A DNA stretch of 64,000 nt from Burkholderiales bacterium (GTDB lineage: Bacteria; Pseudomonadota; Gammaproteobacteria; Burkholderiales; Burkholderiaceae_C). The stretch's first letter is position 1, and every line of letters starts with the position of its first letter. The notes below the pieces were generated by a model. The model had not been told where the DNA came from. It saw only the letters and a list, made by a program, of their open reading frames with translations, and did no database searches. The DNA is taken from the NCBI GenBank assembly GCA_016191525.1, contig JACPOK010000037.1:1-64000 (forward strand). Reading direction: 5' to 3'. Shown here in pieces: positions 54,419 to 63,198 of this stretch. The position numbers were made by a program, and so were the translations under genes.

Positions 54419-55107
54419 GCCGCCGCCTGTGCCGCGTGCAGGAAAGCCGGCACCGGCCGCCCCGCCGAAGCCAGCCACTTCGCCATCGCGCCCGCCACCT
54501 GGCGCACCGCCGGCCGTTCCGTCATGCGGTCGCGCCAGGCCAGCAGCAGCGGCGTGGCAGCGGTGAGCACCGCGCCCTGGCGTTCGCCGAACAGCGCGGC
54601 CATGTAGAAGGCGATGTCGGCAAACGAGTAGCTGCCCGCCAGCCACTCGCGGCCCTGCAGCTGCGCTTCCATCTGCGCGTAGTAGCGCCCGGCTGCGGCG
54701 ATGGCGGCAAGCGCGGGCTCTTCATGCAGGCTCTTTTGCAGCCCCATCAGCCGCACGACATGCGGGAAATACACCTCGTCGCTGCGGTGCTCCAGCAAGC
54801 GCGCGCGGGCGCGCTCCTTGAGGTCCTTCGGCCAGAGCGCGGGCTCGGGCTTGAGGTCTTCCAGGTATTCGAAGATCTGCGTGGAATCGAAAATCTCCAG
54901 CCCGCCGTGCACCAGCACCGGCACCTGCGACTTCGGGTTGATGCGCAGCACCTCGGGGTGCTTGGGCGTGTAGAGGGCGTGAAAGTCGAACGGCACCATG
55001 ACCAGTTCGAAGGCCAGGCCCTTTTCCAGCGCGGCGATCTGCGCCTTGGCGCCGAACATGCTGAGAGGCCCGGAAAACAGGGTGAAAGGTGTAAGCGAAT
55101 GTTCCAT
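54415..55107 (-). CDS. Glutathione S-transferase family protein
   Basis: 230 residues from ATG 55107; upstream codons to 55122 add little. The N-terminal thioredoxin-fold domain has FTLFSGPLSMFGAKAQIA and the glutathione-contact stretch KSQVPVLVHGGLEIFDSTQI; the C-terminal domain has LAGSYSFADIAFYMAALF. The substrate is unknown. Its stop interlocks with the MFS gene (4-bp convergent overlap). Confidence 0.92.
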   Translation of the reverse strand: MEHSLTPFTLFSGPLSMFGAKAQIAALEKGLAFELVMVPFDFHALYTPKHPEVLRINPKSQVPVLVHGGLEIFDSTQIFEYLEDLKPEPALWPKDLKERARARLLEHRSDEVYFPHVVRLMGLQKSLHEEPALAAIAAAGRYYAQMEAQLQGREWLAGSYSFADIAFYMAALFGERQGAVLTAATPLLLAWRDRMTERPAVRQVAGAMAKWLASAGRPVPAFLHAAQAAA

Positions 55108-55187
55108 GTTGTTGCACAACATATCAGCTTTGGAATATGCGCGCCTTGCGTGCTATCTTCCGCCCCAAAGGAAATCCAGGGACTCTG

Positions 55188-55739
55188 ATGGACGCGAGCC
55201 ATTACGACATATTGAACGTGGACCGGCTGGCATCGGCTGACCTGGTCAGGGACGCCTATCGCCGCATGGCGCAGAAGTTCCACCCCGACAAATGCCATGA
55301 CGACGCGCAGGCGGCGGGCCTCATGGCCCGCATCAACGAGGCCTATGAGGTGCTGTCGGATTCATGCCGCCGCGCCCAGTACGACATGTCGCTGGCCAGC
55401 CGCAACCGCCGGCGCCTGGCGGCTTCCCGTGCCGTGATGCGCGGGCAGGATGCCTTCGGCTGGTCGTGGTACCTGCTGGGCGGCGCCGCGCTGGTCACGG
55501 TGCTGACCCTGGGCCTGGTGGCGGTGCGGTTCGCCGCGCCGCCGCAACCCGTGTTCCCTGCCCGCGCACAGCTCGCGCAGCAGGAGCCCGCCGCCGATCC
55601 CCTGCCGCTGGTTGCCGCCCAGCGGATACAGCCCTGGACCGAGCCGCCGCGTTCGCAGCGCCCGGTCCTGGCCGAAACGGAACCCGTGATGCGGCTGGTA
55701 CGCGAGGGTGTGATGCGCAGTCCCCCCTCGCGCCAATGA
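55188..55739 (+). CDS. DnaJ domain membrane protein
   Basis: 183 residues. An N-terminal J domain (residues 4-66, HPD at 32-34 in KFHPDKCHDD), then a basic linker, one transmembrane helix (WYLLGGAALVTVLTLGLVAV, about 90-109) and a Pro/Gln-rich tail. It should recruit DnaK to the membrane. ATG 55188 is fixed by the J domain start. It overlaps the next gene by 4 bp. Confidence 0.9.
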   Translation: MDASHYDILNVDRLASADLVRDAYRRMAQKFHPDKCHDDAQAAGLMARINEAYEVLSDSCRRAQYDMSLASRNRRRLAASRAVMRGQDAFGWSWYLLGGAALVTVLTLGLVAVRFAAPPQPVFPARAQLAQQEPAADPLPLVAAQRIQPWTEPPRSQRPVLAETEPVMRLVREGVMRSPPSRQ

Positions 55740-56029
55740 AACATTTACGGGCGTCTCTTACCAACCTCAAGGGTGTCCAGCCGGCCGAGCAGGCGCGCCT
55801 GGAGGAACGCTTCCTGGTGCGGCTGGAGGCCGAACTGGGCGGGCAGCAGAACGCCAGCGCCGCCTACCGCAAATGGCTCGATTCGAAGGTGATTACCTCA
55901 CCGCTGGAGGTGGTGGACCTGACGGAGGTGATCCGCTGGGAGATCGCCCACGTGAACGCGGTGAACTACGCGCTGGCCGAATGCACGCTGGATACCGGGG
56001 AAGCCTTCTTCATCCTTCATCTCGGCTAG
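55736..56029 (+). CDS. Small conserved hypothetical protein
   Basis: 97 residues, predicted mostly helical (EQARLEERFLVRLEAELGGQ, DLTEVIRWEIAHVNAVNYAL). It has a single Cys and no signal or membrane segment. ATG 55736 overlaps the DnaJ-domain gene stop (ATGA), indicating coupling, so it may act with that J-protein. It is convergent with plsY. I do not recognise the family. Confidence 0.7.
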   Translation: MKHLRASLTNLKGVQPAEQARLEERFLVRLEAELGGQQNASAAYRKWLDSKVITSPLEVVDLTEVIRWEIAHVNAVNYALAECTLDTGEAFFILHLG

Positions 56030-56036
56030 GCGCCCC

Positions 56037-56672
56037 TCAGCTTTTCTTCGCACCGCCGCCCAGGCGCGACTCCTTGCCTTCCAGCAGCCGGTTGATGTTC
56101 TCGCGGTGCCGCCAGGCCAGGAACATGGCCATGATGAACAACGCGAACAGCACTGACTTCTCGGCATACCACTGGATGCGGTCGCCCAGCAGGTAATAGG
56201 CCGGCGCGAACCCCGCCGCCACCAGCGAGGCCAGCGACGAATAGCGGAAGAAGAACGCGATGATCAGCCAGGTCGCGCCGGTGGCGATGCCCAGCAGCAG
56301 GTCGATGCCTGCAACCGCGCCAATGAAGGTGGCCACGCCCTTGCCGCCCTTGAAGCCGAAGAACACCGGCCACAGGTGGCCGAGAAAGGCGGCCAGCGCC
56401 ACCAGCGCCAGCGTGCCGTCTTCCAGGCCATAGGGCTTGCCGAACCAGCGCACCAGCACCACCGGCAGCCAGCCCTTGAGCCCGTCCAGCAGCAGCGTGA
56501 CGATGGCCGCGGCCTTGCTGCCGGAGCGCAGCACATTGGTGGCGCCCGGGTTCTTGCTGCCGAAAGTGCGCGGGTCCTTCAGCCCCATGACGCGGCTGAC
56601 GATGACGGCGAACGACAGCGAGCCGGTCAGGTAGGCGGCCAGCACGGCCAGGAGCGGATAAACAGTTTGCAA
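56037..56672 (-). CDS. plsY: Glycerol-3-phosphate acyltransferase PlsY
   Basis: 211 residues, five-helix membrane enzyme using acyl-phosphate to acylate glycerol-3-phosphate. Conserved loops are GSLSFAVIVSRVMGLKDPR, GSKNPGATNVLRSGSK and FGFKGGKGVATFIGA. This is the first acylation of phospholipid synthesis. The C-terminal tail is slightly longer and basic. Confidence 0.96.
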   Translation of the reverse strand: MQTVYPLLAVLAAYLTGSLSFAVIVSRVMGLKDPRTFGSKNPGATNVLRSGSKAAAIVTLLLDGLKGWLPVVLVRWFGKPYGLEDGTLALVALAAFLGHLWPVFFGFKGGKGVATFIGAVAGIDLLLGIATGATWLIIAFFFRYSSLASLVAAGFAPAYYLLGDRIQWYAEKSVLFALFIMAMFLAWRHRENINRLLEGKESRLGGGAKKS

Positions 56673-56727
56673 GGCGATGTCCCCGGAAGTGCCGCCATTT
56701 TGCCAGCGGCCCGCGCCGCCGCCCCGG

Positions 56728-57849
56728 CTACTTGCGCCCGAGCTTGCGGTAGACGGTGGCGCGGCTGATGCCCAGCGCCTGGGCGGCCTTCATCACGTTG
56801 CCGCGGGCGTCATGCACGGCCTGGCGGATCAGCGCCACTTCCAGGTCCTTCAGCGGCAGTGCGTTGCCGCCTGCGGCGCCGCGGCGCGGCTCGCTGCCCG
56901 CCAGCAGCGGCAGCGCGTGCAGCCGCAGGCCCGACCAGAGAGGCACCTCCAGCGGGCCCAGCACGCTGCCCTGCCCGGCCGCGTCGAACAGCTGCTCCCA
57001 GGGCTGGGCGAACAGCTCGCTGGCGTGCACCGGCGCACCCCGGCCGTCCAGCGGCGACATCATCTGCCGCGCCGCCTGGTTGGAGCCGGTGACCCAGCCT
57101 TCGCCGTCCAGGCACAACAGGCCGTCGCTGTCGTCGCCCAGCGCGCGGCCGGCCCAGTTCAGCCGCACCAGCAGGCTGTGCGGGCGGCCCAGCGCCAGCG
57201 CGTTCTCGATGCTGCGCGCCGATTGGGACACCAGGTGCTTGAGCTCCGGCCGCTCCACGGCGTCGATGCCGGTCAGGTCCAGCATGCCCACGCAGCGGCC
57301 ATCGGGGCCGAACAGCGGGGCGCCGGCGCAGCTGAACACGCTGGTGTCATTGAAGAAATGCTCGCCGCGGTGCAGCCACACCGGCTCCAGCTCGGCCAGC
57401 ACGGCGCCGATGGCGCTGGTGCCCACGCTGCGCTCGGACAAATCGACGCCGACGCGGGTGATGAGGTGGGCCCGCGGGTCGCTGCGGTCGATCGGTCCGT
57501 TCACGTCCACCACCACGCCTTCGGCATTGGTCAGGATGGCGAAGTAGCGGGTGTTGGCGATGGCACGCCCCAGCCTGTCCAGCACCGGCCGCGCGGCCTG
57601 CACCAGGGTGCGGTTGGCCTCTTCGGTGCGCCGGGCCGCCTGCGCCGTGACCATGTCGAAGGCCAGCTTCTGTTCGGGCCGCTGGCCGCTGGCCAGGCAG
57701 CGCCGCCAGGAGCGCTCTATCCAGCCGCGGTCGCCCAGCGGGCCCGTCACGACCCCGGTGGCGGCCCGCCCTTCTTCCATGACGGCGCGGCGCGCCTCGC
57801 CGATCTGGAGCAGGCGTTGCTGGGCGGGCAGGTGCGGTTCGGCGTTCAT
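56728..57849 (-). CDS. GAF/Fis-type transcriptional regulator lacking the AAA+ domain
   Basis: 373 residues. The N-terminus (SWRRCLASGQRPEQ, then a GAF sensor with RYFAILTNAEGVVVDVNG and GVDLSERSVGTSAIGAVLAE) is like AcoR-type activators. The C-terminus is a Fis-type helix-turn-helix (NVMKAAQALGISRATVYRKL). The sigma-54-activating AAA+ domain that normally lies between is absent and replaced by a PAS-like segment, so it cannot act as a standard sigma-54 activator. It is divergent from the TonB receptor gene with a 30-bp gap. Confidence 0.87.
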   Translation of the reverse strand: MNAEPHLPAQQRLLQIGEARRAVMEEGRAATGVVTGPLGDRGWIERSWRRCLASGQRPEQKLAFDMVTAQAARRTEEANRTLVQAARPVLDRLGRAIANTRYFAILTNAEGVVVDVNGPIDRSDPRAHLITRVGVDLSERSVGTSAIGAVLAELEPVWLHRGEHFFNDTSVFSCAGAPLFGPDGRCVGMLDLTGIDAVERPELKHLVSQSARSIENALALGRPHSLLVRLNWAGRALGDDSDGLLCLDGEGWVTGSNQAARQMMSPLDGRGAPVHASELFAQPWEQLFDAAGQGSVLGPLEVPLWSGLRLHALPLLAGSEPRRGAAGGNALPLKDLEVALIRQAVHDARGNVMKAAQALGISRATVYRKLGRK

Positions 57850-57879
57850 GGGCGAGGTCCCCACAGGGTGTGAAACATT

Positions 57880-60039
57880 GTGCATGATCGCCCTGTGTTG
57901 TACCTGACTGCCGCCGCCGTTCCCAGCGCGCTGGCGGGGCTTGCGCTGCTGGCGGCCCTGCCGCGCGCCGCCGCCCAGCAACCGGCCGAACCCACGCTTC
58001 GGCCGGTGGTAGTGACCGTGACGCGCGGCGTGGCGCAATCCGGCTTCGACGCCCCCGCGTCGGTGGACGTGATCGGCGCCCAAACACTGCAAAAGGGGCA
58101 GCTGCAGGTCAACCTGTCCGAGAGCCTGTCACGGGTGCCGGGGCTGGTGGTGCAGAACCGGCAGAACTACGCACAGGACATCCAGATTTCCTCACGCGGC
58201 TTTGGCGCGCGCTCCACTTTTGGCGTGCGGGGCCTGCGGCTGTATGCCGACGGCATTCCCGCCAGCGGACCCGACGGCCAGGGCCAGGTCTCGCATTTCG
58301 ACATCGCCTCGGCCTCGCGCATCGAGGTGCTGCGCGGGCCGTTCTCCGCGCTGTACGGCAACTCGTCCGGCGGGGTGATCAGCATCTTCACCGCCGACGG
58401 CGGCCCACAGACCGTGGCCGACGTGTCCACCGCCTTTGGCAGCGACGGCATCCGTCGCCTGGGCGTGAAGCTGGGCGGCGAAGCGGGCAAGCTTCAGTAC
58501 ACGGTCAGCGCGGCCCGCTTTTCCACGGACGGCGTGCGCGAACACAGCGCCGCAACGCGCGAAAGCTTCAATGCCAAGCTGAAATACAACGCCAGCGAGG
58601 ACACCCACATCGCCCTGGTGCTGAACTCGGTGCGCATGCCGGACGTGCAGGACCCGCTGGGCCTGACGCGTGCCGAGCTGCAGGCCAATCCGCGCCAGGC
58701 CACGCCGTCGGCGCTGGCCTTCAACACCCGCAAGTCGGTGGACCAGGCCCAGGGCGGGCTGGTGCTGGACCAGCGGCTGGGCGGCGGCCAGTCGCTGCTG
58801 GTCACGGCGTATTACGGCGAGCGGGCCACGCAGCAATTCCAGTCGATTCCCGTGGCCACGCAGGCCGCGCCCACGCAGCCCGGCGGCGTGATCGGCCTGG
58901 CACGGCGCTACCAGGGGCTGGACGCGCGCTGGATCAGCAAAACGCGGCTGGCGGACAAGCCGCTCACGCTCACGGCGGGCTTGTCGGCCGACCAGCTGAG
59001 GGAGGCGCGGCGCGGCTTCCAGAATTTCACGGGCGCTGCGCTGGGCGTGCAAGGCGCGCTGCGCCGGGACGAGGACAACACGGTGCGCGGCTTCGACCAG
59101 TACCTGCAGGCGCAGTGGGAGCCTTCCGCGCGCTGGAGCATTTCGGCCGGCGTGCGCCACGCCAGCGTGGCCTTCGATTCGCGCGACAGGTACATCGCGG
59201 CCGGCAACGGCGACGATAGCGGCGCTGTGCGCTACCAGGCCACCACGCCGGCGCTGGGCGTCGTCTTCCACGCCACCGATTCCATCAACCTGTACGCCGC
59301 CGCGGGCCGCGGCTTCGAGACGCCCACGCTGAACGAACTGGCGTACCGCGCCAGCGGCGCCACCGGGCTGAACTTCGCGCTGCAAAGCGCCACCAGCCGG
59401 CAATGGGAGGCCGGCATCAAAAGCGAATTGTCCGAAAGCTGGCGCGCCAACGTCGCGTATTTCCAGGCGCGCACCGCCAACGAAATCGTGGTGCTTTCCA
59501 ACACCGGCGGGCGCAGCACCTTCCAGAACGCGGGGGCGACGAAACGCGATGGTGTGGAGGCGGCGCTCGGCGGCAGCTGGGGCAAGGGCTGGTCGGCCCA
59601 ACTCGCCGCCACCTGGCTGAACGCGGTCTACAGCCGCGGCTTCCTGACCTGCACGGCCACTCCGTGCGCCTCGCCCGACTCGCTGGTGCCCGCGGGCAGC
59701 CGCATCCCGGGTATCCCGCGCACCGGCCTTTTCGCCGAACTGGCCTGGCAGCACCGGCCCTGGGGGCTGGAGACAGCGCTGGAATGGCGGCACGTGGGCC
59801 GCGTCTACGTGGACGACCGCAACACCGATGCCGCCGGCGCGGCAGGAACGCTGAACCTTCGCGTGTCCCTCACGCAAAAGCCCGGGCGCTGGACGCTGAC
59901 GCAGTTCCTGCGGGTGGACAACCTGCAAAACCGCAACTACTCTGGATCAGTGATCGTCAACGAGGGCAACGGCCGCTACTTCGAACCCGCGCCGGGGCGC
60001 AACTGGCTGGCGGGCGTGAACGCGGCGTATGCGTTCTAA
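57880..60039 (+). CDS. TonB-dependent outer membrane receptor (FecA/FhuA-like)
   Basis: About 719 residues. The start taken is GTG 57880; GTG 57895 would also leave a full signal peptide (LTAAAVPSALAGLALLAALP). The plug domain has SRVPGLVVQNRQNYAQDIQI, RGLRLYADGIPASG and RIEVLRGPFSALYGNSSGG; the barrel ends in a terminal Phe (VNAAYAF). The substrate could be a siderophore or other chelate. It lies upstream of an Asp/Glu racemase gene and divergent from the GAF/Fis regulator, which may control it. Confidence 0.9.
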   Translation: MHDRPVLYLTAAAVPSALAGLALLAALPRAAAQQPAEPTLRPVVVTVTRGVAQSGFDAPASVDVIGAQTLQKGQLQVNLSESLSRVPGLVVQNRQNYAQDIQISSRGFGARSTFGVRGLRLYADGIPASGPDGQGQVSHFDIASASRIEVLRGPFSALYGNSSGGVISIFTADGGPQTVADVSTAFGSDGIRRLGVKLGGEAGKLQYTVSAARFSTDGVREHSAATRESFNAKLKYNASEDTHIALVLNSVRMPDVQDPLGLTRAELQANPRQATPSALAFNTRKSVDQAQGGLVLDQRLGGGQSLLVTAYYGERATQQFQSIPVATQAAPTQPGGVIGLARRYQGLDARWISKTRLADKPLTLTAGLSADQLREARRGFQNFTGAALGVQGALRRDEDNTVRGFDQYLQAQWEPSARWSISAGVRHASVAFDSRDRYIAAGNGDDSGAVRYQATTPALGVVFHATDSINLYAAAGRGFETPTLNELAYRASGATGLNFALQSATSRQWEAGIKSELSESWRANVAYFQARTANEIVVLSNTGGRSTFQNAGATKRDGVEAALGGSWGKGWSAQLAATWLNAVYSRGFLTCTATPCASPDSLVPAGSRIPGIPRTGLFAELAWQHRPWGLETALEWRHVGRVYVDDRNTDAAGAAGTLNLRVSLTQKPGRWTLTQFLRVDNLQNRNYSGSVIVNEGNGRYFEPAPGRNWLAGVNAAYAF

Positions 60040-60056
60040 CTGACCGAAAGATCGTC

Positions 60057-60746
60057 ATGACACAACACATCGGCATCGTGGCCTGCTCGGCCGAAGGCGC
60101 AGCGCTTTGCTACAAGACCATCTGCGTGGAAGGCGCGCAACTGATGGGCGCGCACGCGCACCCCGAGGTCTCCATGCACACCTTCCCGCTGTCGGAATAC
60201 ATGGAGTTCATCTACCGCGATGACTGGCGCGGCGTGGGCGAGCTGATGCTGGCCTCGGCCCACAAGCTGGCCAAGGCCGGCGCCGACTTCCTGATCTGCC
60301 CCGACAACACCATCCACCAGGCCCTGCCCCACCTGCTGGACCATTCGCCCCTGCCCTGGCTGCACATCGCGGGCGAGGTGGCCGAATACGCCCGCGAGAA
60401 GGGCTTCAAGCGGCTGGGCCTCACGGGTACGCAATGGCTGGTGGACAGCGCGGTGTACCCCGACAAGCTGGCCGCGCGCGGCCTGGAGCTGGTGCGGCCC
60501 AACCCGGCCGAGCGCAAGGAGATCAACCGCATCATCATGGACGAGCTGGTGTACGGCGTGTTCAAGCCCGACGCGGTGGCCTACTTCCACCACGTGATGA
60601 AGCGCATGAAGGATGAAGGCTGCGACGCCGTTGTGCTGGGTTGCACCGAGATCCCGCTGATCATGAACGACGCCAATTCGCCGCTACCCACGCTGGACTC
60701 CACTCGCCTGCTGGCGCGCGCCGCGCTGCGGCGGGCGGTGGCCTGA
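60057..60746 (+). CDS. Aspartate/glutamate racemase family protein
   Basis: 229 residues. Two catalytic cysteines are visible: C81 in LICPDNTIH and C196 in VVLGCTEIP, the arrangement of cofactor-independent Asp/Glu racemases. It interconverts amino acid or related enantiomers; the substrate is not determined. It is 17 bp after the TonB receptor gene. Confidence 0.92.
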   Translation: MTQHIGIVACSAEGAALCYKTICVEGAQLMGAHAHPEVSMHTFPLSEYMEFIYRDDWRGVGELMLASAHKLAKAGADFLICPDNTIHQALPHLLDHSPLPWLHIAGEVAEYAREKGFKRLGLTGTQWLVDSAVYPDKLAARGLELVRPNPAERKEINRIIMDELVYGVFKPDAVAYFHHVMKRMKDEGCDAVVLGCTEIPLIMNDANSPLPTLDSTRLLARAALRRAVA

Positions 60747-60752
60747 GGCGCC

Positions 60753-61244
60753 CTATTCTTCCAGCGCGCAGTTCACCGGCTGGGCGCCCAGCAGCTGCAC
60801 GCACACCTGCGGGTCAAGCCCCACCAGGTAGCCGCGCCGCCCGCCATTGATCAGGATTTTCGGCAGCGAAAGAATCGCCTGCTCGATGTACACCGGCATC
60901 TGCTTGCGCGTGCCGAAGGGCGAGGTGCCGCCCACCAGGTAGCCGCTGTGCCGGTTGGCCACCTCGGGCTTGCAAGGCTCCACCGACTTGGCGCCGATCT
61001 GCCGCGCCAGGTTCCTGGTCGACACCTTGCGGTTGCCGTGCATCAGCACCAGCAGCGGCCGGGCCTTCTCGTCTTGCATCACCAGCGTCTTCACCACCAT
61101 GAACGGGTCAACGCCCAGCACCTGCGCGCTGTGCTGCGCGCCGCCGTGCTCCAGGTATTCATAGGGGTGCTCGGTGAACGCCACCTTGCTGGCGCGCAAC
61201 AGCGCGGTGGCGGGGGTTTCGCTGACGTGGTCTTTCTTGGCCAT
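60753..61244 (-). CDS. ybaK: Cys-tRNA(Pro)/Cys-tRNA(Cys) deacylase YbaK
   Basis: 163 residues. The YbaK/EbsC editing fold is shown by VDPFMVVKTLVMQDEKARPLL, GYLVGGTSPFGTRKQMPVYI and KILINGGRRGYLVGLDP. It removes mischarged Cys from tRNA-Pro. ATG 61244 is chosen because further upstream residues come from a hairpin repeat. It converges on the racemase gene. Confidence 0.94.
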   Translation of the reverse strand: MAKKDHVSETPATALLRASKVAFTEHPYEYLEHGGAQHSAQVLGVDPFMVVKTLVMQDEKARPLLVLMHGNRKVSTRNLARQIGAKSVEPCKPEVANRHSGYLVGGTSPFGTRKQMPVYIEQAILSLPKILINGGRRGYLVGLDPQVCVQLLGAQPVNCALEE

Positions 61245-61251
61245 GAGTGCC

Positions 61252-61308
61252 TTGTCATTGCGGGCTTGACCCGCAATCCATGGATCCCGGGTCAAGCCCG
61301 GGATGACA
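61252..61308. repeat. Tandem-hairpin REP-like repeat
   Basis: Two hairpins with 8-bp stems lie side by side: ATTGCGGG-CTTGA-CCCGCAAT (61257-61277) and ATCCCGGG-TCAAG-CCCGGGAT (61284-61304), flanked by outer GTCAT/ATGAC. This GTCAT...ATGAC double hairpin is a familiar class of proteobacterial intergenic repeat. It separates two minus-strand genes. A related half occurs at 63180-63198. Confidence 0.7.
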
Positions 61309-62370
61309 TCAAACTGCGGGGTCCCTGATTTCCCAGCGCACCTTGTCGATCGCCTTCAGCAGCTCCGGCGACAACTGCGTGCCCCAGGCGTTGAGGTCTT
61401 CCTCCAGCTGCGCCAGGGTCGTCACGCCGATGATGGTGCTGGCCACCTGCCACTTGGTGTAGCACCAGGCCAGCGCCATTTGCGTCGGTGTCATGCCGTT
61501 GTCGCGGGCGAGCTGGTTGTAGCGGCGGGCGGCGGCCAGGGCTTCGGGGCGGCCCCAGCGCTGCTTGCGCACCGACTCGAACTTGCCGATGCGGGCATCC
61601 TTGGGCGTGTCGGGGCCGTCGATGCCCGGCTTGTCGTACTTGCCGGTCAGAAGGCCAAAGGCCAGCGGCGAATAGGCCAGCAGCGACACACCCAGTCGGT
61701 GCATGGATTCGTCCAGCCCGTTCTCCAGGCCGCGGCTCACCAGGCAGTACACGTTCTGCACGGTGGCGATGCGCGGCAAGTTGTGCTGCTCGGCCAGCCT
61801 GACGAATTCATGCACGCCGTACGGCGTTTCGTTCGACAGGCCGATGTAGCGCACCTTGCCCTGCTTGACCAGCTGGGCCAGCGCTTCCAGCTGCTCGTGG
61901 ATGCTCGTGCCTTCGCGGTCCTTGGACGGGTCGAAATACATCATCCCGAACATCGGTACATTGCGCTCGGGCCAGTGGATCTGGTAGAGGTCGATCACGT
62001 CGGTCTTCAGGCGCTTCAGGCTGGCCTCGCACGAGGCCAGGATGTCTTTTGCCGTCATGCCGGAGCCCTCGCGCACCCAGGGCATGCCGCGCGAGGGGCC
62101 CGCCACCTTGGTGGCCAGCACCAGCTTGTCGCGGGCGCCGGGGTTCTTGGCGAACCAGTTGCCGATGATGGTTTCGGTGGCGCCAAAGGTTTCGGCGCGC
62201 GCCGGCACCGCGTACATCTCGGCCGTGTCGATGAAGTTCACGCCGCGCTCCAGCGAGCGGCTGAGGATGGTGTGGGCCGTGGCCTCATCCACCTGTTCGC
62301 CGAAGGTCATGGTGCCGAGGCAGATGGGCGTGACCTGCAGGTCGCTGGCGTCGAGTTGGACTTTGTTCAT
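61309..62370 (-). CDS. Aldo/keto reductase (Tas-like)
   Basis: 353 residues. The catalytic tetrad is D48, Y53, K88 and H132 (DTAEMYAVP, LATKVAG, QIHWPERN). The length and the CLVSRGLENGLDESMHRLGV stretch fit E. coli Tas. It should reduce carbonyl compounds with NADPH; the substrate is unknown. ATG 62370 is chosen because it begins the family N-terminus, while the open frame runs on to 62631 across the divergent gene. Confidence 0.93.
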   Translation of the reverse strand: MNKVQLDASDLQVTPICLGTMTFGEQVDEATAHTILSRSLERGVNFIDTAEMYAVPARAETFGATETIIGNWFAKNPGARDKLVLATKVAGPSRGMPWVREGSGMTAKDILASCEASLKRLKTDVIDLYQIHWPERNVPMFGMMYFDPSKDREGTSIHEQLEALAQLVKQGKVRYIGLSNETPYGVHEFVRLAEQHNLPRIATVQNVYCLVSRGLENGLDESMHRLGVSLLAYSPLAFGLLTGKYDKPGIDGPDTPKDARIGKFESVRKQRWGRPEALAAARRYNQLARDNGMTPTQMALAWCYTKWQVASTIIGVTTLAQLEEDLNAWGTQLSPELLKAIDKVRWEIRDPAV

Positions 62371-62442
62371 GGAAGAAGGACTACAGGGAGGGGAATGGAC
62401 TGCGCAGAATAATTGATTTTCCCCATCGACGCAGTCACCGCC

Positions 62443-63174
62443 ATGCCAGAAGGCCCGTCCATCGTCATCCTGAAGGAAGAAGCCGCCGCCTTCGCCGGCC
62501 GGAAGATCCTGCGGGTGGAGGGCAATACGAAGATCGAAAAGGAGCGCCTGCTCAACCAGCGCGTCGTGGCGCTGCGCAGCTGGGGCAAGCATTTCCTGAT
62601 CGAACTGCCGAAGTTTTCCGTGCGCATCCACCTGCTGATGTTCGGCAGTTACCGCATCAATGAGCGCAAGGAAGCGCCGCCGCGGCTGTCACTCGGCTTC
62701 ACCAACGGTGAGTTGAACTTCTACACCTGCTCGGTGCGCTTCATCGAGGAGCCGCTGGATGAGGTGTACGACTGGCGGGGCGACGTGATGTCGAACGAGT
62801 GGGACGCGGCGCTGGCGCGCAAGCGCCTGCGCGCCCAGCCCGGCATGCTGGTGTGCGACGCGCTGCTGTACCAGGACATCTTCGCGGGCGTGGGCAACAT
62901 CATCAAGAACGAGGTGCTGTTCCGCATCCGGGTGCACCCGCTGTCCACCATTGGCGCCCTGCCTGCGGCGAAATTGCGCGAGCTGGTGGCGCAGGCGCGG
63001 CAATACAGCTTCGACTTCTACGAGTGGAAGAAGGCGTTCGTGCTGAAGAAGCATTGGCTGGCCCACACCAAACGTACTTGCCCGCGCTGCGATATCCCGT
63101 TTGTCAAGGCGCACCTGGGCAGGACAAACCGCCGCAGCTTCTTCTGCGAGAACTGCCAAATGCGGTATGGGTAG
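62443..63174 (+). CDS. Fpg/Nei family DNA glycosylase (endonuclease VIII-like)
   Basis: 243 residues. The N-terminal MPEGPS gives the catalytic Pro2-Glu3, fixing the start at 62443. The helix-two-turn-helix region has VGNIIKNEVLFRIRVHPLS, and the C-terminal zinc finger uses CPRC and CENC (with RTNRRSFFCENC). It removes oxidised bases and nicks the strand. It resembles the Nei-like proteins of Comamonadaceae more than Fpg. Confidence 0.93.
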   Translation: MPEGPSIVILKEEAAAFAGRKILRVEGNTKIEKERLLNQRVVALRSWGKHFLIELPKFSVRIHLLMFGSYRINERKEAPPRLSLGFTNGELNFYTCSVRFIEEPLDEVYDWRGDVMSNEWDAALARKRLRAQPGMLVCDALLYQDIFAGVGNIIKNEVLFRIRVHPLSTIGALPAAKLRELVAQARQYSFDFYEWKKAFVLKKHWLAHTKRTCPRCDIPFVKAHLGRTNRRSFFCENCQMRYG

Positions 63175-63179
63175 GTGGA

Positions 63180-63198
63180 TTGCGGGTCAGGTCCGCAA
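63180..63198. repeat. Single hairpin related to the double-hairpin repeat
   Basis: TTGCGG-GTCAGGT-CCGCAA forms a 6-bp stem related to the first hairpin at 61257-61277. It sits between the converging Nei-like and acyl-CoA synthetase genes and supplies the synthetase's stop codon (TGA, 63189-63187) and last residues. Confidence 0.5.

Noticed and set aside
61245..61295. N-terminal extension of ybaK
   Set aside because: The residues derive from the hairpin repeat, not from the family.
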